This document shows positions 24,343 through 35,748 of a stretch of DNA of 64,000 nt, one piece after another. A program made the translations under genes and the position numbers. The notes under the pieces are model-generated. The model was not told the DNA's origin. It saw only the letters and a program-made list of their open reading frames with translations, and did no database searches. How positions within the stretch are numbered: the first letter of the stretch is position 1; each line of letters starts with the position of its first letter. Source of the stretch: Daedaleopsis sinensis (Eukaryota; Basidiomycota; Agaricomycetes; Polyporales; Polyporaceae); contig CM066308.1 in assembly GCA_033807695.1 (NCBI GenBank), positions 1,054,001 to 1,118,000 on the forward strand, in the 5' to 3' direction.

Positions 24343-26129
24343 ATGGATGCGGCACACTACGACCAAGGTCAACTGCACGGGGCGTACGAGATGTCTGTAT
24401 CTGCGGTGATTCTGCAGACAAACGGCGAGACCCCGATGATAGCGCTGTCCGCGCCATCTTCCATGGCGACCCTACGCGCCGAGGCCCAGGAAACCTACAA
24501 GAGCGCGACCGTGCAGGAGCTTGCGCCGGTAGACAAAGGCGTGCGGGCGTGGACGTTCTGTGCCGCAGGGTTCGTGCTGGAGATGATGGTATGGGGTTTC
24601 AGCTTCAGGTAAGCGGGCACTCTCGTGCTGCTGTGCGGAGGTTGAAGCTGATTTGTATTGCTACTTAACAGCTATGGTATCTTCCAAGGTTGTACCTCTA
24701 GACATTCCCCGGCTAGCATCGGGTCAACTGAGCTATCGAACAGATTACTACACCTCTCATCCGCCATTCAACACGTCGTCTAGTGTCGCAATTGCGGCTG
24801 TAGGTACGGTTGCGCTTGCGCTTGAATATAGAGGGGTCAGTTAGCACGTTGTCACGGTTGTCACCCATCTGAGGTGCCAGGAAGCTTACGCACTCGCCCG
24901 CAGGTTTTTGTTCTGGCGTTTCTCCTTGGCAGGTATCCCGACCTTTTCCGACTAAGCATGTGGATCGGACTTGCGTTGTACTTTGCATCGCTCTTCGCAT
25001 CTAGCTATGCGACGCAGGTAGGTATCGGCCTCTTATTGTACGTCAATCATACCCTCACACTATATTTCCTAGGTATGGCAACTCATCCTGCTCCAGGGTG
25101 TCGGCGTCGGGATCGGCGGCGGCATATTGTACATGCCAGTCATCAAGCTCCTGCCCGAATGGTTTTCTGAACGACGAGGGCTCGCGGGCGGGATCATCTT
25201 CTCCGGCACGGGTGTCGGAGGGTTCGTGTTCCCGTTTTTGCTCAACTACCTTTTGGAAAAGGTTGGCCTGCGCTGGACCCTACGGATATGGGCCATCGGC
25301 ACGTCGGCGTTCTCAGCAGTCGCGCTGCTCGGCATGCGCAGTCGGTTCCCGACGCCGAAGTACAGCCCGTCCCAGCGACGCCCGAAGCTGATTCCTCCGC
25401 ACCTGGATTGCCTCAAGAATTCACTGTTTTGGACCTCGGTGAGCATCGGCGTATGCTATGTGTACATCAGCTCACCTGCTCCTCGTTCATAGGTCTTCAC
25501 GAACACGATGCAGGGTCTCTCTTACTTCCCGGTCTCGCTCTACATCTCCACTTTCACTGGAAGCCTGGCCAACAAGCTCACCGCGACAGTGGTCCTCTCC
25601 TTGTTCAACGTCTCCGCTGTCATCGGTCAGATCGTCCTCGGACATCTCACCGACAGGATCCCGTACCCTTCCATCATGGTCTGCAGCGCCATCGGGAGCG
25701 CGCTCGCCGCATTCTTCCTCTGGGGCTTCGCGGACAGCGCGCTCTATCTGTACTTCTTCGCGGTCATCTTCGGCGGTTTGGTACGTGCCCTCCGCGCTAC
25801 TCTGCGCATCTAATGGTCTAACACACAGCGCGCAGAGCGGCGGTTTCTCGTCGACGTGCACGAACACAGCGGCCGAGTGCGCCAGAGGCCGGCCCGAGTA
25901 TGTCGGTATGGCGTTCTCTGGGATGGCGTTCTTTAAGGGTATTTCTGCTGTCGTAGGCCCTATCATTTCAGGGCTACTGCTGGAGGCAGGAAATGGGACA
26001 TCTCTGGGCCATGGATTCGGTCGCTTTGGGTATGGCGCTGTGGAGATCTTTGTGGGGTCCTGTGCGTTGGCTACGGGCGTGGGGAGTGTGGCAGTTGCGC
26101 TCGCAAGGCGGAGGGTATTGGCGTGCTGA
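24343..26129 (+). CDS. MFS transporter, monocarboxylate-porter type
   Basis: Twelve-TM major facilitator of the fungal MCH/monocarboxylate-like family. A hydrophilic N-terminus of about 60 residues precedes TM1 (RAWTFCAAGFVLEMMVWGFSF) and the typical SYGIFQDYYTSHPPF after it. Later exons encode VFVLAFLLGRYP, GVGVGIGGGILYMPVIKLLP, then WFSERRGLAGGIIFSGTGVG, the hallmark loop between TM4 and TM5 of this family, VIGQIVLGHLTDRIPY (the second-half MFS motif), and YVGMAFSGMAFFKGISAVVG near the end. Short introns join the blocks in frame; the stop is at 26127. Start is uncertain: ATG at 24343 is the first in-frame one after upstream non-conserved sequence, and 24391 is an alternative. Substrate unknown; many fungal members do not carry monocarboxylates. 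Confidence 0.88.
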
Positions 26130-26432
26130 GGACTTTGACAATTGCTCTTTGAGCTGCGTATCTTATTCTGTATATAATATTGATGCCATTCCGAGGCAAT
26201 CCATCAACTAGCCTATAAAGCTAACTCTTAACAAGTTGGAGGCGGAGGGTGGACGTTGGGGGTTCGAAGTGGACTGGCTTCCAGATCCCGCGGCTAAGTA
26301 CTAGGCGGCTAGGCGGACGGAAGATGCCGAGCACCCCACGGACTCCAAGACGCCGAAACCTACCCCAACGTTGTCCAGAACTCCGAGTCGCTCGACGTCG
26401 TGCTACATGTCTTCCTCGTCGTCGACGGTGAC

Positions 26433-28596
26433 ATGCAGACCGTGTGGTTTCCTGTCCCTGTCGCTGCCCTCTTTCGCCGTATCGTGAACGCCGTCTCGAC
26501 TATCTCCATCGCTCACCACTACGTCCACCAATCAACACCTGACGCCCCACACCCATATACCCTTCGATGGCCAGCGTGGCTGTTTAAAGGTACTCGTGGA
26601 CACTCATCCACGAACAGATTGGACGCATACATCCCTCCGTCCAAGAACGCATACAGCGACTATCGAGTTGACCTCACGGAAGTCAAGGAACCTCCCTCAT
26701 CATCCGACTCGCGTACATCTGACCAGATACATTTACTCATCAATAATCCTGCATTGTACGACCCAATACGCAAGCCACGATACCCCATTGTGCTCTGTCA
26801 TGGTGAGTGTCGATTTTGAGTCGCCCCGAGGCAGATGTTACTCACGCTGCGAACTTCAAGGACTATACGGTTTCGACGTGCGCGGGCCGTCTGCATTCCC
26901 GGTATTACAGCAACACTATTGGTCTAATGTCTTGAACGTACTACGGAGAAAGGTTGGGGCGGAAGTGCTCGTCACTGGGGTGCCAAGGTGAGTAACCATC
27001 AACCGGGGGCATCGACTGGTGTAACGAATCAATACATCGTCACGACGTGCGGTGGGCTATCTCAAGGCTCCGGAGATCTTTGGGAAATTGGTTGGAACAG
27101 GAGACATTCTGGCCGATTTCTGAGAGATCTCCGAGCACTGGAAAGTCTCTTGACGGTCTTCGTATCCTGTTTGTATCCTGCCGCAGACCAACGGCTTCGT
27201 CAAGACACTTTCTGGTCACAGGAACGAGTTACCTTTCCAGCCCCTCATTCAGACTTGATCACGATATGACTGTGATGTGAACGTTTGCTACGTCGCTCAA
27301 TGCCCCGGGTGTCGCTCGTCAAGCAAGAGCGGACGGTTGACGTTTCTCAGTACAGGGTCGGTGTCATCTCGTGCAGAGAACCTCGATAAATTCTTACGAG
27401 AGAGGGCTCCTGGACGTGGAGTGAACTTCCTTGCACATTCCATGGGCGGGCTTGACTGTCGATATCTCATCACCCATATCAAGCCCGAGGACTACGTGCC
27501 ACTTTCGCTCACCACCATCGCAACCCCGCATCGAGGTAGCCCTTTTATGGACTGGTGCCGAGTAAGTTCACCACGAACGCTCCGTCGTGCCTTGGCTCAC
27601 GAGTTCTCAAGCAAAATCTCGGACTAGGCCGACACAAACCCGAGCTACCGGGAGCACATTTGTCGGACGCTGAAGCCGCCGCCGAAGAGCAAGATCCACC
27701 GCAGGACGAAAAGCAGACGCCTTCCGTCAAATCGTTGCTATCTATCGCGTCTCTTCCGTCGTCATTCACTACCCTCCTTCTCTCCCTCCTTGACTCTCCC
27801 GCGTACGCCCATCTCACGTCCACGTACCTCAACACCGTGTTCAACCCGAACACGCCCGACGACCCCACCGTCAAGTACTTCAGCGTCGCAGGTCGTCTCT
27901 CTGGCATGAACATCTGGCATCCGCTGTGGCTGCCGAAGATGGTCCTCGACGGCTTCGAGGAGCGCGAACGCGCCCGCTTTCGAGAGTCCGGCCATCCCTT
28001 TGCCCATCTAGACTCCGACTCGTGGGGCAACGACGGCCTCGTGACCGTGCAGAGCGCGCGGTGGGGCGAATTCCTCGGCGTGCTAGAGGGCTGCGACCAC
28101 TGGGAGATCCGCGGACGCGCGGGGGCTCGACGTGGACCTGCCCTCCATCACCCTCCCCGGCGCCGAGGGCTGGAACTTGGCCGACTGGGGCAAGTTCGTG
28201 CGCGCGTGGAAGCGGGAGGAGAAGGCGGCGGCAAAGAGCGCGGACGCGGAGATCCGAGAGCAGCGTCGCATGCTCGCGACTGTCGGCGCGGGCCTCGCTG
28301 AGGAGCGGGATCCGAGGCGCGGCCGGGACCAGGAGAACGTGAACGCAGATGAGGTCGTGAGGAGCTCGACGGACAAGCTGTCTGCGGTGTTCGACTGGAT
28401 CATCGACTCGGTGCCGGCGCCTCTCGCGCCGGGGAGCAGGGGCGAGGCGTCGAGGGAGAGCGCGCGGGCGAAGGAGAAGGAGAAGGAGCGGGAGAAGAGC
28501 ACGCGGCCGGCGGAGCGCAACGACCTGGCGACGAAGATGGACCTCGAGCGGTTCTACGTCGCGCTCTGCCGGAAGCTGTACGACGAGGGGTTGTGA
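26433..28596 (+). CDS. alpha/beta-hydrolase lipase, TGL2-like, with a one-base frameshift
   Basis: Serine lipase of the TGL2/bacterial-lipase-like group. The chosen ATG at 26433 is the first in frame with YPIVLCHGLYGFDVRGPSAF, the oxyanion-hole region. The nucleophile elbow is GVNFLAHSMGGLDCRYLI (G-H-S-M-G), followed by TIATPHRGSPFMDW. Late segments include TFNPN-like VFNPNTPDDPTVKYFSVAGR, HLDSDSWGNDGLVTVQSARW, which places the catalytic Asp, and CDHWEIRG, the catalytic His. Just after this the frame is lost at a run of five G (28121-28125): removing one G would continue as GLDVDLPSITLPGAEGW to a natural stop at 28596. No GT-AG intron fits the gap. The C-terminal about 150 residues, rich in Arg/Glu, follow in the shifted frame. 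Either a sequencing error or a recent lesion beyond the catalytic core. Confidence 0.8.
27002..27311. mobile_element. MITE-like element inside a lipase intron
   Basis: Fills most of a 363-nt intron (26988-27350); removing the intron joins V-P to STGSVSSRAENL in frame. The ends are ACCGGGGGCATC and, reversed, ACCCGGGGCATTG, matching the element at 18708-18979. The interior shares GACATTCTGGCCGATTTCT and CGTATCCTGTTTGTATCCTG with the foldback in the GDH intron, so it is a mosaic of both. No open reading frame of note. Confidence 0.6.
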
Positions 28597-29125
28597 TGGC
28601 GGTGGTGTGGCCCTGCTACGGTGCGTTGTGCTTTGGTGTCGTTGTATCATCGTGTATCATAGCGGCCTATGATGGGCATCCGTCGACTTTGCTTTCTTGC
28701 TGCTTTCATGCTTGTGCATCACCTCAGATCTTCAAACCCGTCATGTTTGTGCAGTTGAGTGAAGTCCGAATTTACGCTCTTCCTGGGTTCCTCGTGTATG
28801 TCTTCCATGCTGATACTTATTACATTGATTATGCGTCGACAGGACGTATGTGCCGCAAACGTCTGGTGAATCACATCCGACTCCGAAACCATATCTTGCA
28901 AGGTTAGTACTGCACGGGGTAAGCGATGCTCTAGTTTCACGAATGTGCCGTGACTCTTTTCTTCAACACACTTGTTTTTGCAATTGAAGCGGGAAGAGCG
29001 ACACGCGTAAAATCAGTAGACTCACTGGTTCATCCTGAGTCAGAACTGAGTGGTTTTGGCGGTAGTGGACACGGGAGTGTTCTACGAGCAGTACTAACGG
29101 TAGGGTGTGCATACGAATTGATTAC
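28597..29125. other. convergent 3' region, lipase and HET pseudogene
   Basis: About 0.5 kb between converging genes; no coding or structural signal recognised. Confidence 0.55.
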
Positions 29126-32073
29126 TCACGCCATTATAATTTGATTAGCCGTGATACTCTGCAGCTCTACGTGTGGCCAATTGAACATTGTGGCAGCCTC
29201 TGGAGGCGTCAACTGGCCCTTCAGCGACAGAGGAGAGCTCTCGAAGACGGACATGACCGCGTGGAACAAGTACTCACACCGTACAGGTCCGTTCGGAATG
29301 GACGAGTCGTGCAGAATGCCTGGGACGTGGACACAAGTTGCATTCACCCAACGTGCCGAATCGAGGTCTCCACTCAGCAGCTCCAACGCGCCTCTGGGCG
29401 CGACGATAGCGTTTGGCACCATTGCCATCCCGCGCACTCTCGTCTTGTCATTTGGTAACAGAGCGTACGTCTTGCTCTTCGCAGTATCGACCACGATGAT
29501 GGGCGTCGTCTCCTCGTTGCTGTCGATGCGCGTAGGAGGAAAACGAACGAGTGCGAACTCCAGCTCTGTCGCGAGCCCTTCGGGCGTGCACTGCGCTGCT
29601 CCGTGGCGCGAGCTCATCTCGTGCAGCGACCGCAACGTGCGCGCGGCCCACCGGAACCCGCGGAACGGGAGCTTCGGCACAGGGCTGAAGAGCATGTCCG
29701 CGGGGAGCGTCTTCGTCTCCTCCAGGAAGACCCGCATGCGTGCGTCCGCGTCCTGCTCCGCGAGCAGCCGGGCGACGTCGACGCCGAGAAGGCCCGCGAC
29801 CGCGACCGTCTCGTCTTCCGGGTGGCTCGTCGTGCGTCCCGTGAGCATGGAAGCGACGTCCTGGAAAGAGAACGCCCGCGATCCCCTGTCCATGATCGAC
29901 GTGAGGTTCCCGGTGCAGAACAGCGCCGTCGACAGGTCGCGCTGGATGGGGCCGTACGCGGATGGGATGGGCTCGAAGGCGGCAGAGCGCGCCTCGACAA
30001 GACGGCTGATCGGGAACAGGCCGTCGGAGAATTCGAAGTACAGCTCCCGCGCGAGCAGCGCCTCCTAGAGGGTCCACACGCGCCGCATCCAGGACGAGGC
30101 CGTGATGCGCATGAAGACGTCCCTCGGGGCCGTCGCGGACGTGCAGTGCGTGCGGATCCCGGCGTCGAACACGACGACCTCGGCCGCGCGCTCGTATGTC
30201 TCCGCCATGAGGCGGATCGCGCGCTTGCGCAGCTCCTTCACGGCGGGCACGCAGAGCGAGTCGACCCAGAAGGCGCCGCCTGGCTCGAGCTGGCGAGCGT
30301 GTGCCGCGATGCGCGAGATTTGGCACGCCGGGAGGCCGTCTTCGGTCGTGCTCCCCAGTCCGTCGGCCCAGACGTGCGAGATGGCGGTGTAGGGACCATC
30401 TGCGGCGGTGCGAGTAGTGAGGGCACCGTGCTCATACACGACCACCGAAATCTCTCCAGAGGACAGACAGTGCAGAACATCGGAGAGGGACGGCTTGAGG
30501 AAGGGACACGAAGTGGGGTAGGCACATTCGGGTGTGTGCCGAGTGGTGTAGCTGGCAGTGTCGATGTTGTCTCCGACACAACCGTCCTTCGTGCATGCCG
30601 CATGTTCCGTTGGCGTCCTAAGACAAGGCGGCGAAAAGCACGCACGCAGGAGAAGCTGGTTATTGATTGAGGCAAGCAACCGTAGTGTATACGGACACCA
30701 GCCATCCGCCATTTTCCTGCTGCACGCGTTCTTGGTCGCCTCCTCCGCCGCGGTGCAAGGAGGGCAGGGGCGCTGCTGGTACCGTTCGGTATCGTTCTGC
30801 GTGCCGAGCAGGATGGCGATGAAATAGTGATAGAAAAACTCGTATAAGGTGAACAAGCTGCATACGATGTCTTCAGCCTCGTTTGTCGCGAGCTCCGCAT
30901 CGCCAAAGATGCCTCGGGCCAAGTCTTTCGCAGCTTCGTCGATCGCCAGTAGCGCCCACGTCACGGTCTCCCAGGCATGATCCAATTGTCGAGAGTTCTG
31001 AGTGTTGTCATGGCCGACAGAGCCCATAGAGACCCAAGTCGTGACTAGCTGAGAGACCGCTTCGCTGGCGAAGACGCGGCTTCCGTCCGGCGTAGTGGAT
31101 AGCAGGAGATGCTCAGGGATGGCAGAACCGGTGATGGCTTCGAGTACGCGGAACGTCAGTGCGCTTTGTCAAAGTGCGACGTACTGTTGTGGAGACTTTG
31201 CTGTATGAAGACGGATCCAGACGTATGCGGTTGGCGATGTCGAACGACAGTAGCCGTCATGTGGGCCGCCTAACCAATTCATATCAGGAAAGAAGACCAG
31301 GTCGCCTTTGACCAGTGGATCCTTATATGATGCCCGAGGAGTCTGTGCAGCCTGATCTATCAGATATGAGCTGAGATGTAATGAGTAGATATGCGACCGG
31401 AAATCTCACAGTCGTATGCTGACGGAGGTGGTGGTATTCCCAACGTCAAGGAGTGCGTAGACCAAGGAAATGGGGACCATTTCATCGCATCCCGCCGGTA
31501 TGTGACCTGCAGATTCCATCCCGCGACTAGATTTGCGCAGAACACGTATAGGGACCGGAAGTGTTCCTCGACACCGCTGGGATCCGGTTCAAGATCTTCA
31601 AGGGGTAGCAGCGTAGGCAGTTCGTCGAGCAGTCGAAGCACAGTCGCTCTTGAGATAGAAATCCCAGTAGTCGGAGTCTGGCCGAGGGGTAGTTGACAGA
31701 TACTGAGGAGACAACGAATAGTGCGATCAACGTCATCATCCTGGCGGAGGGGAAGTGAGAGATCTGTCGAGAGGAAGTGTCGTTCTAGCAGAACATTGAG
31801 CAATATCGGGAAGGCGGAACCAGGTCGGCCTGCCACGATACTACCGTCTTGACGGCAATCATGTAGTGCGTCGCGGACTAAGATGATCAGTTCTTCATAT
31901 GATAGACCTGGAGGTATAGGAGTTTGAGCCGGACTCGTTGGAGCGGGGCTCGGTTGCACGATCGACCCGAGTGTGATGGTATGAGCCGTAGCTAGAGTTA
32001 GCTCTCTTTGTAACTCGTGATCGGATGGAGGGATACAAGTCTGTGAGATGGATGAAATGACGTTGGGTTCCAT
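29126..32073 (-). pseudogene. HET-domain protein, disrupted by two nonsense codons
   Basis: Paralogue of the HET gene at 33290-35748. Exon 1 (32073-31410) gives about 221 residues, ending in WSPFPWSTHSLTLGIPPPP. After a 53-nt intron the second exon (31356-29126) is open except for TGA at 31169-31171 and TAG at 30065-30067. HET motifs are present: YTAISHVWADGLGSTTEDGL, GGAFWVDSLCVPAVKELRKR and WMRRVWTL. The sister gene has Trp (ALWQSALTF) where this has TGA, and Gln (RVWTLQEALLA) where this has TAG. Both changes are single transitions (TGG to TGA, CAG to TAG), and no frameshift has accumulated, so inactivation looks recent. HET domains trigger cell death after non-self fusion in studied fungi; whether this paralogue ever did is unknown. 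The first exon carries about 175 extra residues absent from the sister. Confidence 0.82.
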
Positions 32074-33289
32074 TGCTTAAAGGTCTTATGCGCAGATTCT
32101 CTCGCTGTTGAAGCTTTGAGGCTTTGAAGCCTTGAACGTTGAAAAGCCTTGAACGTTGAACTTTGAAGAAGATGATTAGCCTCCGGTGCGGGGACTATCG
32201 GGAAATTCGGTGCACATCTGTTCACACGTGCACATGACTGTGAAACTTTGAATGGAGACGGCAAGGAGAGTCGAGAGTCGAGATGGATATGCAGTTCAAG
32301 TGAAAACATACGGAGCACGCAGACAGACCGGACAGAACGAATCACTCGTATCGTACGGGCCAATTGCAAACAGTGGACGTCGGTGGTGGGACTGACCCAC
32401 TAAACACATGCCAGCCTCCGTTCCATGGACCAACATCTACCAGTCAACGCCTTGCACATCTCTTTCCCAACAACCTTGCACCAAAGACAGTTCACAGAAG
32501 CTGACCTGATATTTTCTTTTACGGTGGAAACGATCGTAGATAGATCTCTAAGTTCTGCCGTCACGAGTATGTCTTCGAGCTGAAGATATCGCCTCAGACG
32601 CAGTCCACAAAAATTTGAAGCTCGAATGCGAATCCTATGATGGCAGACAAGAGCAGGTGGGGCTAGAGTGACAGTCTGAGTGAGGGTTATCGTCAAGTAC
32701 AGGCGGGACCCAGGGGAGGTGCATTTGATAGTACAGGCGCTAGTGTTCATTGTCACCGTCACTAGCCGTCACTACTAAAAAGTAGTAGTAGTACCGTGTC
32801 ATTAGTAGCATACGTTATGCTATGTTAACTGATACTACTAGGTTATGGTTATGTGGGTGGAGGAGAAGTGTTCTTTTACGTTCGGATTGTGGCACCACTG
32901 ACTCGGCAAGGCTGCGTAACGGAGGGTTGTGTAAAGATAGGGTAGGTGTCCGGAAGAAGCGAGTTTGTATTGTCGAGTAGGGACATGGCTCCGACGCCTA
33001 TACGTGTACACAAAACCGGTCCATCGCTCGCAGCAGCAACACGGAAACTCCGAGTGGTTGAAGGCGATGAGCTCGAATGTGGCTCATGCATGGCGGCTGT
33101 TGCGGTCACGGCATCTTCGACATGCACAACCATTGCAAGAATAGTAAGGAAGACTGTGGATGGTCCCTCTCCCCTGTGCAAAGAGTCCAGCAGTCCAGGA
33201 GGTGTGACGACCGCATTTGCGACCAGAACTGCCCATCAATTTCGGTCAGGAGTCCCACAAACACATCTATATATCCGACACATGGTCAG
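32074..33289. other. spacer between the two HET paralogues
   Basis: About 1.2 kb. It holds two TTGAACG heptamers at 32130-32160, a run of CTTTGAAG-like repeats, and an ACTACTAAAAAGTAGTAGTA hairpin near 32770-32790. Open frames here have no domain content. Confidence 0.5.
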
Positions 33290-35748
33290 TTAAGTCATGG
33301 TAACACGAGTGAGTGTAGTGCTTTGAAGCTCCACCAGTGGCCAGTCATACAATGCGGCAGCCTCCGAGGCGGTTATTCGCCCACCGGTAGACAAAGGCAA
33401 GGCGTCGAAGACGGAAATTGTGATGTAGAACAGATACTGGCACATGACAGAGTCGTCGTCGCTCGAGGGGTCAGCCAGTGAGTCCGTGCGCGGGGCGTCC
33501 GTGTTCACGAGAGCTGCGTTCATCGCGCGTGCCGAGCTCAGATCCGAGCCGCTCAGCTCCTCCAGCATGCCCGGCGGCGCGACGATCGCGTCGAACACCA
33601 CCGTCGTCCCGCGCACATGGTCCGTCTGGTCTTCCGCTGAGACCAGATAGGTGCGCGCACGTGCCGGTCCGCGCACTACCATCGCCCAGTTCGGGCGCGT
33701 GGCGAAGTCACTGATCCGTGTGGACGGAAGCCTGATCAACGCGAGCTCCCCGTCGGTCGTGAGTCCCTCCGCAGTGCATTGCGCGGCACCGTACGACGAG
33801 TCGACATATGTACCAAGCGTCGTCAGCGTCCGCGGCGCCCAGCGGAAACCGGGGAACGGGAGCTTGGCGGGGACGTTAGTGAAGATGATGTTCGCGGGGA
33901 GCGTCTTCACCGCGAGAAGGAAGGCCTTCATTCGGGTCTCTGCGTCCGGCTCCGCGAGCAGCGTGCCGACGTCTACTCCAAGAAGACCCGCGATCGCGAC
34001 CGTCTCGTCTTCGGGGTGACTCGTGGTGCGCATCTCAAGCAGGACGACAACATCTTCGAAGGAGAACGTCCTTGACGCCCTCGAGAGGATATTGAAGAGG
34101 CGGGGAGGGATGAGCATCACCATCGGCATATTGCGCGGGATGAGCCCGAGCGCCGACTTCGTAGGCTCGAAAGCGTGCGCACGGGCTTCTGCAAGACACC
34201 CGAGGGGAAACAGTCCGCCCGAGAACTCAAGGTAGAGCTCCTGTGCCAGCAGCGCCTCCTGCAGCGTCCACACGCGCTGCATCCATGCGGACGCAGCGAG
34301 GCGCACGACGACGTCCGCCATCGTGCTTGCGTGCGTGCAGAGCGTGCGCATGCTCGTATCGAACACGACGACCTTTCCTGCGCGTGCGTACGTCTCTGCC
34401 ATGGACCGGATTGCGCGTTTGCGCAGGTCCCGCGCCGCGGGCACGCACAAGGAGTCGACCCAGAACGCGCCGCCGGAGACGAGCATGCGCGCGTAGGTTG
34501 CGATGCGTGAGATTTGGCATGTGGGGAGCCCGTCTTCGGTGGTGCTGCCTAGTCCGTCAACCCAGACGTGTGAGATCGCGACATACGGGCCGTCTGAGGC
34601 GCTGCGAACGGCGAGGACGCCGTCTTCGTACACCATGACAGGGATCGCACCGGAACATAGGTGCTGTGTTACCTCTTTGAGGGACGGTGCCAGGAACCGG
34701 CATGCAGCCGGGTCAGCACACTCTTCAGCGTGACGGGTGGTGTACGAGGTGGTGTCGACATAGTGGTAGATGCAATGATCGTCGGTACAATCGCGGTGCT
34801 CTGTAGCACTAGTTCTGAGGTATGGCTGAGAGAAGGATGCGCGAAGCGAGAGGTGGCCTCCGTCGCCTTGTCTGAGCAGCCGAAGAGTGTACGGACACCA
34901 GCCACTTGCTATCTTCCTGCTGAGCGCGTCCTCTGTCACCAACTCTGCTGAAATGCACCCAAGAGGGCTCGGCTGCTGATTAGGGCTGTAGTTGATGTTC
35001 GTGTAAATACGAACGTTGAGGAGGAAGCGATGGAGCAACCAATGTAGCATGAACAGGCTGCTTATTATGTCCTCGGCCTCGTGCACAGCCAGATCCGCAT
35101 GGGCGAATATGCCCCCCGTGAGATCCCGTGCAGCTTCGTCGATCGCAAGCAGTGCCCACGATATGATTTCGTCGGCATCCCGCAACCTCCCAGGTAAGCT
35201 AGCGATGTCTAGAGCCTCCGATAGATATAACCAGCTGGCGATAACCCTCGAGACGCTTTGGCTGGTGATGATGAAACGTTCGCGTCGATGTAGGTGTGGT
35301 GATAAAGGAATGTCTCAGGAATGATGGTGCCCGTGAGTGCCTGAAGTACCCCAAAGGTCAGTGCGCTTTGCCAGAGTGCGAGATGCTCATATGAAGACCT
35401 CACGGCTTGAAGCCGCAGCCAGACATACGCGCTGAGCGATGCCGCACGACAGTAACCGTCATGAGGACCTCCGAGCCAATGCATTTCTGGGAACAGGACA
35501 AAGTCGTCCACCACGGAAGGGTGATCGTGCGGTGGCACCGTGGCCACTGCAGCCTTGTCTATGAGAGACATAAGTCAGCACTTGGACGCGAATACGAGAC
35601 AATGCTCACGGTCGAATGCCTCCGGAGGCGGCGGAATGCCTTGCTTCAGGGACTGAGCTGACCAAGGCATAGGGGACCATATCGCCTCCTCCCGCGAGGT
35701 CTGCATTGATTCCCAACCAGGCGGTGTAGGAGTTTGGACGGAAGTCAT
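33290..35748 (-). CDS. HET-domain (heterokaryon incompatibility) protein, apparently intact
   Basis: Predicted cytosolic protein with a HET domain; in ascomycetes this domain drives incompatibility cell death, while its basidiomycete roles are little studied. Model: exon 1 35748-35610 (MTSVQTPTPPGWESM), exon 2 35558-35255 with FPEMHWLGGPHDGYCRA, a proposed 56-nt intron (35254-35199), then one long exon to 33290; total about 783 residues. HET motifs lie in the long exon: YVAISHVWVDGLGSTTEDGL, GGAFWVDSLCVPAARDLRKR and WMQRVWTLQEALLAQELYLEF. The C-terminal 350 residues have no domain I recognise but are conserved in the tandem pseudogene. The second intron is uncertain: the region aligns with coding sequence in the sister copy, so a small frameshift here is the alternative. 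The 631-codon main frame is clean either way. Confidence 0.82.

Noticed and set aside
29603..30670. 355-codon plus-strand frame antisense to the HET pseudogene
   Set aside because: Complement of a GC-rich coding exon; no family signal, while the minus strand shows HET motifs.
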